Source: Histomonas meleagridis (taxonomy: Eukaryota; Parabasalia; Tritrichomonadida; Dientamoebidae). Taken from it: DNA of 64,000 nucleotides. The stretch lies in the NCBI GenBank assembly GCA_020186115.1, contig WSYJ01000012.1:16001-80000 (forward strand), read 5' to 3'. Below the pieces are notes generated by a model. The model made no database searches. It had not been told where the DNA came from and saw only the letters and a list, made by a program, of their open reading frames with translations. The translations under genes were made by a program, and so were the position numbers. Shown here piece after piece: positions 8,809-19,821 of the stretch (position 1 is its first letter; every line of letters starts with the position of its first letter).

Positions 8809-9890
8809 TGTTAAATCCTAGAAATTTACCACCTTATGTAGGTCCTACTCAATATGAAATACATACACCTGGTGAAGAAATGTATCATTTTGAAGAAGAT
8901 TTATCAAAATACAAAAAAATTGGTGGAAATAGGGTTTTATTAGATGAAAATATGGAAACTTTAGCACATCTTATACTTGATTTGAAGAAAGATGTTAAAA
9001 AAATTAGAGAAGCACAAACTCTGAAAGGTGCAGATGATTTGGTTGAAAAACGTAATAAGGGTAAAAAGAAAAAATACCATTGGGCAGCCATAGAAAAAGA
9101 TATTAATAACGATGGAATTCCAGATATTAAAGTTAAAGATCAACATGGTAGAGCAAAACTTGTGAATAGATGGACAGTTAAAACACAAGATTATTATGAA
9201 AGAGAATATATCAAATTTTTACAAAATCAATATGGAAATCCGTATACAAGAAGAATTAGAAGAGCAAATGGTGAAAAATTACTCGATTTTGAAGATTGGA
9301 TGAATGAATATGTAAGATCGGTTGAATATGATTAAGACAAACCATTTGATGATCCTGAGGTAAATCCATTGAATACAGATTTTATTAATAAGGTCGATGC
9401 ATTCAATGATAAATATTATAGAGCAACTGGTGTTCCAAATATTTATCAAACACATAAACCAAGAAGGCGAACAGCAAATCAAGTATTTACTAGTTTTGTT
9501 ATTAAGAAACTTTATTCTGATTATATTGAAAAATTGGACAAAAAATTGGTACAAAAATATCCTAATCCTACAGATCGTGAAAATATAATTAAACAATTCA
9601 AAGCAAGGAATCCAATACTTACTATATCTGGGTATTTTTATAGAAATTTTATTATTCCAAAAGTCGTAAAATTATATACAAAACAAGGAATTAAAGATGA
9701 GAAAGATGCAAAGAATTACATTAGACCAGATACAGGTGAAAATTATTATACAAGTGCTGCAAAACAAATTGTTTCAGAATATTTATCAAACAAAGATGGA
9801 TGTTTAGATAAATTCCGTCAACAATTTTGTCACGGAGAAATTTATCATAATATTGTAACAAATAATTGCTATATGCATAATCGAATGTAA
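8808..9890 (+). pseudogene. Maverick-like gene of unknown function, broken by an in-frame TAA
   Basis: One reading frame runs from the Tc1 fragment junction to TAA at 9888-9890, interrupted only by TAA at 9333-9335. Both halves are in the same frame and both look coding, so the stop is probably a nonsense mutation. The first half begins within LNPRNLPPYVGPTQYEIHTP and has a Lys-rich middle (KRNKGKKKKYHW) and a DxNNDGIPDIKVKD segment resembling a calcium-loop or dockerin-like DxNxDG motif. The second half is basic and helical (YRATGVPNIYQTHKPRRR). I do not recognise the product. Position beside capsid and fibre remnants suggests a virion structural or packaging protein of the element. Confidence 0.5.
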
Positions 9891-9892
9891 AT

Positions 9893-10440
9893 ACGTTCCC
9901 AATTTTATTATCAATTATTTCAATACCATATAAATATTTTTGTAATTCTTCACAATATTCATTGAATTTGATAGGCTTTTTTTTAGCTTCAAAAACTTCG
10001 TGTGCAAACATCTCATTCAATTTTTTGATGATCCTTTTAATATAATATTCATAATGCTCTGGGATTGTTTTTCCTCCAATTTTTCCATTAATAGGTGTAA
10101 TTTTTTCATGATCGATAAAATTTTTGATAAAATTATATTCATATTCTTCATAATTGTTAAAATGTTTATTTTAATATTGATCATCTGTTGTTTTTTCTAA
10201 ACTCACATCTATATAATAATCAACTAAATTGTTGTATGTTTCGACTAATGGCTTTGTACCAGTATTAAATTCAGGTGTAAATCTAATCTTCCTATTATAT
10301 TTTTCATTCAGAAAATTAATAAAATTTTGTAGACTCGAATTACCTTTTAATTGTGAATTTTGATTTTTTAATTCATTTCTAACTAGTGTTTCGAATAAAT
10401 ATCGTATTTCTCTCTTTTTTTTATAAATTGGATTTTTATC
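9893..10440 (-). pseudogene. Maverick-like gene fragment of unknown function, one in-frame TAA
   Basis: The minus-strand frame read from about 10440 downward is coding-like (YKKKREIRYLFETLVRNE, later KFNEYCEELQKYLYG) and is interrupted by TAA at 10173-10171, with the same frame open on both sides. It runs into the opposite-strand gene at about 9893, where sequence similarity to a protein stops making sense, so its 3' end is probably lost or rearranged. The composition is rich in Lys, Asn, Tyr and Glu. I do not recognise the product. Confidence 0.45.
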
Positions 10441-10470
10441 AAAAATAAAAATGAAATAAAATATTTTTTC

Positions 10471-11901
10471 TTATTCTTTAAATATACTTAATAAATGTTC
10501 ATCTATTTTACCTGTTACTTTACCAACTATCGAATTTAAAATTTTAGTAGTAATTACTTAATCATCTGATAATTTATTACCATCAAATAATACTACATCA
10601 CCAATTTCATAATCTGCAGTATTATTTACTCTAAAATAACAATCTCCATGTGTAGCAAAATCAATAGTATCTTGTAAAATTTCGATTTCTCTTTTAATAA
10701 CATCACCTATTGAAGCTTTATAACCATTTTCATGTTTAGCTACACATATCCCTAAATATTCTTTATATGTACCTGATGTTTTAACTGATGGTATACAATC
10801 TGTTGTAGATGTATTTGAAGTATATATGTCATTTTCTTATAATGAAAAAACATTACCTGTACAAAATACAGGTGAACCAATTTGAAATTGTGTTAAATCT
10901 TATGTAACAGGAGCATTATGTATAATAGTTGTACTTATTTGTGCAAGATCACCAGTTTCTTCAAATGTATTAAATGTAGTTGCGATATGATATATTGCAC
11001 TATATGTATCAAGATAAGAACCATCATTTTGTTTCTTTTGTGTTACAGATTCAAAATATAATCTTCCATATTTTTTATCTGCAGTAGGTGTACATCCATA
11101 AATTCTCCATAATAATTGATATGTATTACCTGATTCTTCAATTATACTGTGAAATAAAGTTAATTTAGTAGATTCTAAACTAGTGAATTGTCCAGTATCG
11201 GATTTTATATTTCCTGTATTAACAATGCCATTAGTTTTTACAGAGCACATAATTTCACTACAAACTATTTTATTGCAACCTATTGCTTCAAAAGATGATG
11301 AATAAAAAAATCCATCTCTTTGTTTTAATTTGAACTCAAGATAATCATCTAATGCTATTATTCTTCTACTATAATCATTTTCATACCCATTACTAGCATG
11401 CATATCTATGTAAGGGCCTGTTTCTGAAACACCATCGTTTTTAATAACTGCAATTGAAAGAACACTAATATTTAAATTTGAATCTGAAGGTCCCGAATTT
11501 AAAGCAAAACCATTAATTGTTGAACAATGGATATCTTCTGTATTTGAACCTGTAGGAATATCTGTTAGGTCATTATAACTATGTGTATGATTTGTTGTAG
11601 CATATTTTGTATGCTCATGATCTTTTTTAGCATAAATCTCATCATGATTATGATCAATTCGAGATATTTCTGTTGTATCTACATTATTCATAGTTGAACA
11701 TTGAATATTACCATTACTACCAAAACTTAATAATGAACCAGTTTTTGATTTAAAATCTAATGAATTAGTATTAGCAGTAATTCGCCATGTATTATCTTTA
11801 TCATAATCTGTATTATTATGCATATCAATATATTGACCAACTTCTACAACACCATCTTCTTTTATGTAATAATAGATGGTACATATAATTTTGTATCTCA
11901 T
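10471..11901 (-). pseudogene. Maverick-like virion fibre protein, C-terminal part, three in-frame TAA stops
   Basis: The frame reads from 11901 to a final TAA at 10473-10471 and is interrupted by TAA at 10902-10900, 10839-10837 and 10560-10558; sequence before and after each stop is coding-like and in the same frame. It has a duplicated unit GVVEVGQYIDMH / GVSETGPYIDMH and His-rich collars such as TTNHTHSYNDLTDIP, the pattern of trimeric phage tail-fibre and needle proteins. The C-terminal part (ASIGDVI, YFRVNNTADYEIGDVVLFDG) looks like a receptor-binding or assembly head. The likely role was an adhesin fibre on the particle of a Maverick-type element. The piece overlaps the N-terminal part by four bases in a different frame. 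Confidence 0.6.
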
Positions 11902-12614
11902 TTACCACCTTCTGCTGTTGACAATTGAAAACCATTCAATGAAGTAACTTGTACATTCTCATTTACTGTTAAATCATTATTTATTGTATTATGTGTATGA
12001 CTTTTTGTAGAATATTTTTCATCTGATTGTGATTTGTTATAATATAATTGTGGGATTGTAATCGAAGTTATAGTATTATTAAGTTTTTCTGTTATTTGAT
12101 CATTTGTAGAATAATTTTCTAAAACTTCTTGTAAATCATCTTTATCAATTATTTCAGGAGCAGCAACAACATTGGTTTTTATTCCTTTCGTAGCATTCTC
12201 AATACTAAACATTGATAAAAAATGATTTTTTATATAATAAATTAATAATAATTCTAACATAAAATATTCTGGTTCAATTTCTTTACCATTCATTTCTTTA
12301 AACCATATTTTAAAATTTGGTTTTCTACTTTTAATTTCATATTTCTTATATTTATTTCTATTTTCATTCGTATAAATACAAAAATAATCTTCATAATGGT
12401 CACGTTCAATGAAATCAGCGTGCATTGAAACATCAGATACTAAATAATCCTTAAATTTACACTTACATTGTTGCACTACTATATATCTAGGATTTTGAGA
12501 ATCGACAAATTCAGGAGGAATACTATTTTCTTTTTGTGAAGTACAAAAATACGTTTTAGTCACAGGCCGGGGGCCGGGTCTTTTTTGGATTATCGGGATC
12601 CGTCCCGACCGCAT
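11898..12614 (-). pseudogene. Maverick-like virion fibre protein, N-terminal part
   Basis: Starts at the ATG 12614-12612 and gives 238 aa. The C-terminal 60 residues carry the fibre repeat (YSTKSHTHNTINNDLTV, then SLNGFQLS), which matches the STINGFALNS unit of the downstream frame, so both frames were once one gene. The frames meet at ATGA (11898-11901). The repeat alignment predicts the protein should continue in a third frame for a few codons (DTKLYVPSI) before switching, so a stop plus a frameshift near 11880-11900 have split the gene. A residue patch near 150 (FMLELLLIYYIKNHFLSMF) is hydrophobic. The first 20 codons are GC-rich, unlike the rest. Confidence 0.55.
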
Positions 12615-12832
12615 TATATACCTACCTTACTGATATTTGTCAATAAAAGAATTTCTATAATTCATTAATATATATCAACAATTATTATTTACAATATTTA
12701 ATAAAATTTATCGCAATTTATAATTTGGGTATTTTTTTCTTTCCGGGACTATATAAAATTATGCTATTTAACTTCGATTTTAATGAATTTAACGATATGT
12801 TTAAATATACATTTAATTCGATATTAGAAAAA

Positions 12833-14335
12833 TCAAATATATTTATTTCTCAGTTCGTTAATGTACGTTGGTGAATTACGCCATGAATCAAACGAGCTTG
12901 AAAACGAAAGCCAATCAGATATTTCAACATTCTTTGCGTTAATATCGTCTGTCAATTTTTCGAGTTCATTTTCAACTTCTTCCCTTTGGTCAACAATCAT
13001 ATGCTGTACTCTTTGAAGATCAGAACGTAACTGTTTGCACTGTTCTGCTGCACTTTCTTGTTGCTTTTTCCTTTTCAGCAAATTTGATACAATCTTCGTC
13101 AGATCTTTCTGTTCTTGAGCAAGTTCCTTTGGAACCCCATCGTCGCCGTTAACTTGCCCATCTTGTAACACAGCTAACTGAGCTTCAAGTTGGGAAATTC
13201 TGCTTGCAAGTTCGGTGACGGTTTCGGTTGTGTCGGTTTCTTCGGTTATTTCAATGTTAGCGGTTATTGTTCCATATTTTTCAGCAAGAAGAATTGAAGT
13301 CGTTATCTCGTCCTTGTAGAATGTTATTTGGTCAGATAGTTTGTTGATTTCTTCTTTGATTGAATCGAGTTGTGATTGGAGAGAAGAATGTTGGGAATTA
13401 AAAGATGTATACTCACGAAGGGATTCATCAAGAAGTTTTATGGAAGAAAGATATTGGTTTTTCTTTTGTGATTCACTGTTATCTTGTGATGAATGGGTTT
13501 CAAGATAATTTATTGTTTGTTTTAATCTTTGATATTCTTTTTCAAGAGTTTCTTTCTCAGACTTAGATTGTTCAATTTCTTTCACCTTCTTTTCATTGTA
13601 GAGGATTGCTTCTGATAAAATTTGTTCGGTTTGAGAAATGATATCTGATTGAGCTTGATCAACTTTAGTAGAATTTTGTTTGGCTTGACCTTGAAATTCA
13701 GCTAACTTAGATTCATAATCTTGAATTTGTTTCTTATATTGTGATATTTCGATTTCTAGTTTTTTGATCCTGATTTCTGGGTTGTCAATTTTTTCGGTTA
13801 TTTGGGTGGGTCCGTTTGACGGTTTTTCCGGTTTGGGAGGTTGAGCGCTTTGTTGTGGAGCAGTCGTTTGGGAACTTGTGGCAACAGGTGCTTTCTTCTT
13901 TGCGGTATAATTTTGGATGATTTCCTTTATTATCTTTTGATTTTGTGAAGAAAGTGTTTTGATTCTCGCAACAATTTCTTTCTTTAATGGGGAAGCAATA
14001 GCAACAATAACCAGTGGGCATACATATTTTATAAGTTCATTTTCATTCGATTGAAATGAAATTGATGTAAATTCGACTCTTTCTCGGATTCCTCTCTCTG
14101 TTAATACAGGTGCTATAACTTGATCAATTGCCCTTAAATTTTTCATTATAGTTATTGAATCTTTTTGATTTGATGGTTTTTTTAATAAAGAAATATCAAT
14201 CTTTTGTGTTGATATTAAATTCCATAGTGTTGCAATTCCAAAACCATCACGAAAATCTATGAACGAAGTAGCGCCAAGTGCGTTTACCTCAGGAAATGAA
14301 TTCATAAAGGCAAGAAGCCCCTCTCCAAAGTTCAT
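12833..14335 (-). CDS. HOOK-domain coiled-coil protein, probable dynein adaptor
   Basis: Taking the ATG of MNFGEGLLAF gives 500 aa; an ATG nine codons upstream (MTCYVKIKK) is an alternative. Residues 1 to about 145 fit the HOOK domain fold: LLAFMNSFPEV, then FRDGFGIATLWNLI (the LSDGVxLxxVL position), and a final helix pair NELIKYVCPLVIVAIASPLK plus a KEIVARIKTLSSQNQKII segment, matching the helix that contacts dynein light intermediate chain in Hook proteins. Residues about 150-185 are a Pro/Gln/Thr linker. From about 190 to 480 there is continuous heptad coiled coil. Hook proteins link dynein to cargo on microtubules. The length is shorter than animal Hook (about 720 aa), with no evident cargo-binding C-terminal domain. 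Confidence 0.7.
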   Translation of the reverse strand: MNFGEGLLAFMNSFPEVNALGATSFIDFRDGFGIATLWNLISTQKIDISLLKKPSNQKDSITIMKNLRAIDQVIAPVLTERGIRERVEFTSISFQSNENELIKYVCPLVIVAIASPLKKEIVARIKTLSSQNQKIIKEIIQNYTAKKKAPVATSSQTTAPQQSAQPPKPEKPSNGPTQITEKIDNPEIRIKKLEIEISQYKKQIQDYESKLAEFQGQAKQNSTKVDQAQSDIISQTEQILSEAILYNEKKVKEIEQSKSEKETLEKEYQRLKQTINYLETHSSQDNSESQKKNQYLSSIKLLDESLREYTSFNSQHSSLQSQLDSIKEEINKLSDQITFYKDEITTSILLAEKYGTITANIEITEETDTTETVTELASRISQLEAQLAVLQDGQVNGDDGVPKELAQEQKDLTKIVSNLLKRKKQQESAAEQCKQLRSDLQRVQHMIVDQREEVENELEKLTDDINAKNVEISDWLSFSSSFDSWRNSPTYINELRNKYI

Positions 14336-15168
14336 TTTCTTGATTTTCACATAACATGTCATATACTCAAAAAATGGTTTCTGATCGTCAACACCCAAAA
14401 TCAAATATATTATAATATGTAATGCCCAGTTTGAAAAGTATTTTTATTAGTACAGAACAAAAAAACACATTTTTATTGATTTACACATGCAAAAATTTCA
14501 CTGTAGTATTCATCCATTATCTTTGGATTTTCGAACTGTATTGTGTGTATCTCATCCATTGTTTTAATATACAAATGTTTTGGAACGACTGTTGTGTTAG
14601 AAGAGATCTGGCGATCAAGAACAAATTAATTTCTGTAAAAAATGTAAGAATTACATAGTATTCACAAGAAGATCTTCTTATTTATTCAATTGAGGAGAGA
14701 AAACAAAGATATCTATAGATCTACAGAAATCTTTGAGCCAATATTTTGAGGGTGTCGTGGTAATTTCATCTAAACGTGATATTAATTTTGAACAACCAAA
14801 GTATAAAAGCATTATTTTCGCCTTATTAATCCTATTTTTTTTAATAGATATCGCAATTGAAACAGCTACAGGAGTTGAAATGCAGTTATTGATAACCCAC
14901 ATATTCATCATAACCACCACGTGTACGCTCACATTGAATATTTAACATATATGATGTATTGTTTCAAACAAATTTTTATGAAGTAAGAGTAAATTAAAAT
15001 ATTTTGATAACTTTATTTAATTATTTGAATAGTTTATGCGATTTTTTTGACATGTTATATCCGTCTGAAGTTCACTTTAATTTGTTTAATAACTTAGAAA
15101 AATTACAAAAATATGTATTAACTTTACAACAGTTTATTTGGACAGTTTTAATGCAAATTAAAATTATT
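14336..15168. other. Intergenic region between HOOK-like and HEAT-repeat genes
   Basis: No convincing gene. A minus-strand frame of about 50 codons ending with TAA at 14475-14473 is coding-like (MDEIHTIQFENPKIMDEYYS) and lies just upstream of the HOOK-like start. It could be a decayed exon or a small peptide, and I cannot decide. Two opposing frames of 70-84 codons at 14678-14945 overlap each other completely; neither resembles a known family. 15000-15168 is the 3' flank of the HEAT-repeat gene. Confidence 0.35.
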
Positions 15169-18100
15169 TTATATAATTTCTACTTCAACCGTTTGCCATT
15201 CATCTTCTGTAGTTTTTCTTGCCCGAGCTGCGTTAGAAAATTCGGAAAGTTTTGCACTTTTCTTTCGTATTTCTGATTTTTGGATCTGTGCGCCAAGTAT
15301 ATTAATAAGATTAACTTTTTCGTTTTCGGAAATTGAATTAAATATTAACTCGAATTCATCGTTACCCAAAGTTTTAGTTGTTTCATGAAGAATATGAATA
15401 CAAAGAGAAACTATTTGAAATCCTCTTTGCGCATCCTTACCAAAGTTCAATATAACTCTTATCACAAGTTGGATGAGACATTTTGCAAAACTTTTTGCCA
15501 AATCTCTATCGTTACCAGCCGCCACGTCAAAACAATGATGAATGAAACGAAGAAATGTTTTCGAGTTATTTAAATCGTTTGAACAAAGTAAAAACGCTGC
15601 TTTAGCGTTACCATTTTTAAGAAGCGCCAATCCGATGTTCGGATTTTTAACTAAAACATACCCAATTAAATTCATTCCGCCTTTTTTGAACATTTCGACA
15701 CAAAATCTTGAAATAATTTTTAATGGAATCGAACCTTTCGCTATTGGTAAACCTATTTTTAATAAATTAATTTTAAAATTCGAATAATTTTGAGGAAGAG
15801 AAATAATTTTTTCGACTGTCTCTCCTACAATTTCTGGTGAATGATAAAAAAGAAGTGCGAAAATAGCAAAAGCTTTTTCATCATTAATTTTGTTATTCAT
15901 AAATTGTTTAATAATTTGTAAAGAAATGAAATATGAATACTTACGAAGAGATTTTGACTTATCACTATATAAAATATAACAAATTACTTTAGAATCGAAG
16001 TTTAAATTCATTGAAATATATAAAATTTCTTCTCTAATTCGATCATAATCATTTGTTTCCTTTAAAGCTTTACTACAACTTAATATTATGTCGTTAAAGA
16101 ATTCACCTTTCATTTCAACCGCTAACCGCAAAATCAATTCAATTAAATCGGTTGAAATTTTATCACCAAAATATTCTAAAACAATTGGAATCGATTTATA
16201 AGCAGCATTAATAATCCAAGATTCATTACCATACTTAGCCTCTATGATTAAAAATGAGACTAAAGTATCAATTGGAAAAGGTAAATTACAAATAGAACCT
16301 ATCCATATAAAAGAAGGTAACATTTCTTCGAAGAAATCACTTGAAAGATTCCTAAATTTTGATAATTTCTTCCAATTATTTTGATTCTTATATAATTTTA
16401 TAGCTTTATATATAATGTCTGAAAATATTGGCATTAATTTTATTAAAAATTCCGAGAGCATATTCGCCAATTTTAAATCTTTTCTCGATACAGTACAAAG
16501 ATGTGTAGCAAGTTTATAATAATCGATATTTCGTTGATTACATTTAGTTAATCCGTTGAGATAAACCTTTAAAATTTCTGTTTTATTTTCATCATCATTA
16601 ATAACATTTGAAGAATCGATTTTAAAACTCAGATAAGAGAGTAAAAATCCACAACATATTTCTAAGTCATCAATTATGAAACCTATTTTCACTGCTTGTA
16701 AAAATTGGGAATCATAAAGATCTAAAATTCGTCCACCATCTTCATTAAGTTTCTTATTAAATAATTCGATAACATTTTGTAGAATTAAATATCCTTTAGA
16801 TTGTATATTAATTCGATCACTTTCTATAGACTTAGAAGCTGCTAATATTATATCATCAAGAAATTCTGTTTGTATTTTTATTTGCCTTGAAATGATTGGT
16901 AATAACTTAAGAGATATTGTTAATACACATTCTTTAACATTTGAATTCGGTTCGATTTCAATGTTTTGGAATAATGAATTAGTTAATATTATATTCCGAA
17001 GTATCGTTATCCAAAACAACAAATTCTTTTCAGTTGTTAAGTTTGATAATGAAATTAACATATCAAAAGCTCTTTTATCATTAGTTTTTTGCAACAAAAA
17101 TATGATTTGATTTACGATTTTATTTAAATCGAGATTAACTTGTTCGAAATTTAAATATTTTATAAAAGTTTCACATGCACTTAATTGTAATACAGTAGAA
17201 ACTCCGAAAAATGTTGGGAATTTAATAGGTATTTCTTTATAAAATTGATGAGCGAATTCAATAATTGAATTTGAACATTTAAAATAAGCTTCTTTACTAT
17301 ATGAAATAGGAGTAAATTCGACACTTCTTAATATTAATGAAATAATATCTTGAAACAAATTTTTATTAGAAATTAAATCAATAGAAATTGTCTCTATAAG
17401 TAATGAAAAACATTCACTACATAAATATAATATAACTGGTTGTAATGATATTACTGAATTTAATATATCGAATAATATATTAAATTGATTTATTAATATA
17501 TTAATTTCGATTTGATATGAATGCCTTATTAATAATGATGAAATAGAATGAATCACAAATGGTAATAATTGGTTATCTTTTATTAATGAATTTAAGAATA
17601 TTATTGACTTAGAAATATCAGAATTAGAGATATTTATATGTGTATATAATGATGATAATAAGATACATGATGAAATATTCTTTTTTTTAAAGATATATTT
17701 AAAGATAATTGGAATTAACTTTGTGTTATATTTAGATATATAACTTAAACATTCAGAAATGATTTGTAATTGTGTAATATTATTTGATTTTAATAACTGA
17801 AACATTAAACTTATTTGTTTGGAATTAAAATTATATTCACTTTTACTTAATTGCAAAATAATAAAATGAGCTGTATTATTAATATTATTAATGTTTAATA
17901 ATTGTTCAATGATATTATCTTTTTCTTTTTGTTTGATTTGACTTAATAAATTTGGAATATTATTAATAATTTCAATCAAAAAGTTTTGTTCTTTAATTTT
18001 TTCATTATTTAATTCATTGTTAATCTTTAATAAATCAAAACCTGTTGGCAATAATCTTGAAACAAATGTTTTTAACATTTCAGATGTTGGCGATAATTTT

Positions 18101-19818
18101 AATGTATGACTTAAAATGATTCGTAATATAATTAATAAATTCGATTCAGATAAACCAGAAATAGGTGAAAGCTTCGATAAAATTATTAATAATTTATTCG
18201 AAAAATTTTCGATTTTTTGACTTAAGATTATCATTATTAAACTATTCGATTGTGTAGAATCATTAAACTTAAGTCGATAATTTAGAACATTTTTAATTAA
18301 AGTTAAATAGTGTTTCGGATTCTTTTGGAAATTGGTTGAATTATTTAAGTAATTTATAGTCGCTGAAATTGAATTAGTGACAAATTCTTCTTTGGAAAAC
18401 TCAATAGGTAAAACAGTTAATAATGAAATTGCATATGGAACAATGTTAGATTCCATATTAGGTTTATTTAATGAATTATATAGAAATTGACGAATTAACG
18501 GTTTGTTAGCTTCAATTACTTCATTCACTTTTGGTAAATTATTTAATATTGTAATTGCCAATTTTGTATAACCTTTACAATCATTTTCTATCGTACTATT
18601 CAAAATTGGAGGGTTTGATAAACTTATAATGATTGAATGAAAAAAATGTATTGAAATTTTGGGGTGGGTTTTTGTAAACTTCTCAAAAAACGATATAGAC
18701 GAATTTCTTGATTTTTTGTTTTTAGAAATCGACAATATTAATGCAATTCCTGCTCCTTCATATATCGAATTATTATCTGGGCATAATATATTTAATGTTT
18801 CTAATACTTTTGATGACGGATTATTTGATGATGTTTCTTTAAATAACGAATATCGTGTATCGACAGTTAACATCGACACAATTTTTTCAAGTTCTGTTGG
18901 ACATTTAGTTAAAGAAAACTGATATAAAGCCATTTGATATTGCACAAAAAGTGACGGAGTAAACAAGTCAATAAAATGGTGAAATGACATTTTCAGAAGA
19001 GAAGGAAATAATTGAAGGACCTGAAGCGGTTTTTGGAGGTTTTTTGATGTTCCTTTCTGGTGCTGACTTAATGACCATTCTGATTCTTTCTTTACTTTTT
19101 GATCTATTTCGGGATATAAAGAAGAAAACGCACAACGTGCAATTAAAGATGAAATTTCATTTTTAACAAATGGTAATTGATCTTCTTTCATCAGTAATTT
19201 GATACATTCTATTACATGATGTTCTTGCTCTTGCGAAAACGAGATTATTGATTTAAGTAATTTAATACATGAAACAATAGCTATTTGTTTTCCATGTGAA
19301 ATCGTTTTCTTTGCAAAATTGATTGTTGGAATAATATATGGAGTTAAAATTTGACAGGAAAGTTTAAAAATACATCGCAAACAGTATGAAACAGGAAATT
19401 CAAGTGATGAATTTTGGGCTAATAAATGTTCAATAAATCTTGGAAGTTGAGCTTTAAATTTATTGCCTTCATGACGACATATATACCCAATGGCCATTAG
19501 ATTTGATTCTTTTGTGTCGGAAATAACGAAATTAAATATATCCCATACTTGAGGATTTTTTTGTAGACTCAAAACCTTCACTAGTTTTGACCCTATTATT
19601 AAAGAACTTTGAATGCTAATATCTCCTCCATTAGATTTGAGTAATGAAGTTAATGCAGTTTGAATTGATAATAAAGTTTCCTCAGAAATGCCATGGACAA
19701 TGAATTTATCAATATCCATTACAACAGGTAATACCACTTGTTCAGCGATAATCAAATGCTTTGATTGGCTTATTTGTGAAATTCTTGATAAAACCTCGTC
19801 CATAGGGATGTTCCACAT
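15169..19818 (-). CDS. Very large HEAT/ARM-repeat protein, possibly HEATR5/Laa1-like
   Basis: About 1549 aa from the ATG at 19818 (MWNIPMDEVLSRIS); the ATG at 19803 (MDEVLSRIS) is equally possible. The whole length is a solenoid of amphipathic helix pairs without transmembrane or enzyme motifs. The N-terminal 200 residues (for example SSLIIGSKLVKVLSL, ESNLMAIGYICRHEG, PVSYCLRCIFKLS) recall the start of HEATR5/Laa1/SWEETIE proteins, which assist AP-1 and clathrin traffic at endosomes and the trans-Golgi, but those are usually about 2000 aa and the match is general. Other HEAT families such as MMS19, Tti or proteasome-associated Ecm29 are not excluded. The last 40 residues are charged (RKSAKLSEFSNAARARKTTE), probably a flexible tail. 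Confidence 0.6.
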   Translation of the reverse strand: MWNIPMDEVLSRISQISQSKHLIIAEQVVLPVVMDIDKFIVHGISEETLLSIQTALTSLLKSNGGDISIQSSLIIGSKLVKVLSLQKNPQVWDIFNFVISDTKESNLMAIGYICRHEGNKFKAQLPRFIEHLLAQNSSLEFPVSYCLRCIFKLSCQILTPYIIPTINFAKKTISHGKQIAIVSCIKLLKSIISFSQEQEHHVIECIKLLMKEDQLPFVKNEISSLIARCAFSSLYPEIDQKVKKESEWSLSQHQKGTSKNLQKPLQVLQLFPSLLKMSFHHFIDLFTPSLFVQYQMALYQFSLTKCPTELEKIVSMLTVDTRYSLFKETSSNNPSSKVLETLNILCPDNNSIYEGAGIALILSISKNKKSRNSSISFFEKFTKTHPKISIHFFHSIIISLSNPPILNSTIENDCKGYTKLAITILNNLPKVNEVIEANKPLIRQFLYNSLNKPNMESNIVPYAISLLTVLPIEFSKEEFVTNSISATINYLNNSTNFQKNPKHYLTLIKNVLNYRLKFNDSTQSNSLIMIILSQKIENFSNKLLIILSKLSPISGLSESNLLIILRIILSHTLKLSPTSEMLKTFVSRLLPTGFDLLKINNELNNEKIKEQNFLIEIINNIPNLLSQIKQKEKDNIIEQLLNINNINNTAHFIILQLSKSEYNFNSKQISLMFQLLKSNNITQLQIISECLSYISKYNTKLIPIIFKYIFKKKNISSCILLSSLYTHINISNSDISKSIIFLNSLIKDNQLLPFVIHSISSLLIRHSYQIEINILINQFNILFDILNSVISLQPVILYLCSECFSLLIETISIDLISNKNLFQDIISLILRSVEFTPISYSKEAYFKCSNSIIEFAHQFYKEIPIKFPTFFGVSTVLQLSACETFIKYLNFEQVNLDLNKIVNQIIFLLQKTNDKRAFDMLISLSNLTTEKNLLFWITILRNIILTNSLFQNIEIEPNSNVKECVLTISLKLLPIISRQIKIQTEFLDDIILAASKSIESDRINIQSKGYLILQNVIELFNKKLNEDGGRILDLYDSQFLQAVKIGFIIDDLEICCGFLLSYLSFKIDSSNVINDDENKTEILKVYLNGLTKCNQRNIDYYKLATHLCTVSRKDLKLANMLSEFLIKLMPIFSDIIYKAIKLYKNQNNWKKLSKFRNLSSDFFEEMLPSFIWIGSICNLPFPIDTLVSFLIIEAKYGNESWIINAAYKSIPIVLEYFGDKISTDLIELILRLAVEMKGEFFNDIILSCSKALKETNDYDRIREEILYISMNLNFDSKVICYILYSDKSKSLRKYSYFISLQIIKQFMNNKINDEKAFAIFALLFYHSPEIVGETVEKIISLPQNYSNFKINLLKIGLPIAKGSIPLKIISRFCVEMFKKGGMNLIGYVLVKNPNIGLALLKNGNAKAAFLLCSNDLNNSKTFLRFIHHCFDVAAGNDRDLAKSFAKCLIQLVIRVILNFGKDAQRGFQIVSLCIHILHETTKTLGNDEFELIFNSISENEKVNLINILGAQIQKSEIRKKSAKLSEFSNAARARKTTEDEWQTVEVEII

Positions 19819-19821
19819 CAC

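Noticed and set aside
9333-10902. TAA read as glutamine (alternative genetic code) in the Maverick-like genes
   Set aside because: CAA codons are frequent in the same frames and TAA occurs only once in a long while; a code reassignment would make TAA as common as CAA. All cellular genes in the window end with ordinary stops. Nonsense decay is simpler.
14678-14945. Pair of overlapping opposite-strand frames upstream of the HEAT-repeat gene's 3' end
   Set aside because: Neither has a recognisable motif, they occupy the same DNA, and lengths of 70-84 codons are expected by chance in this gap.
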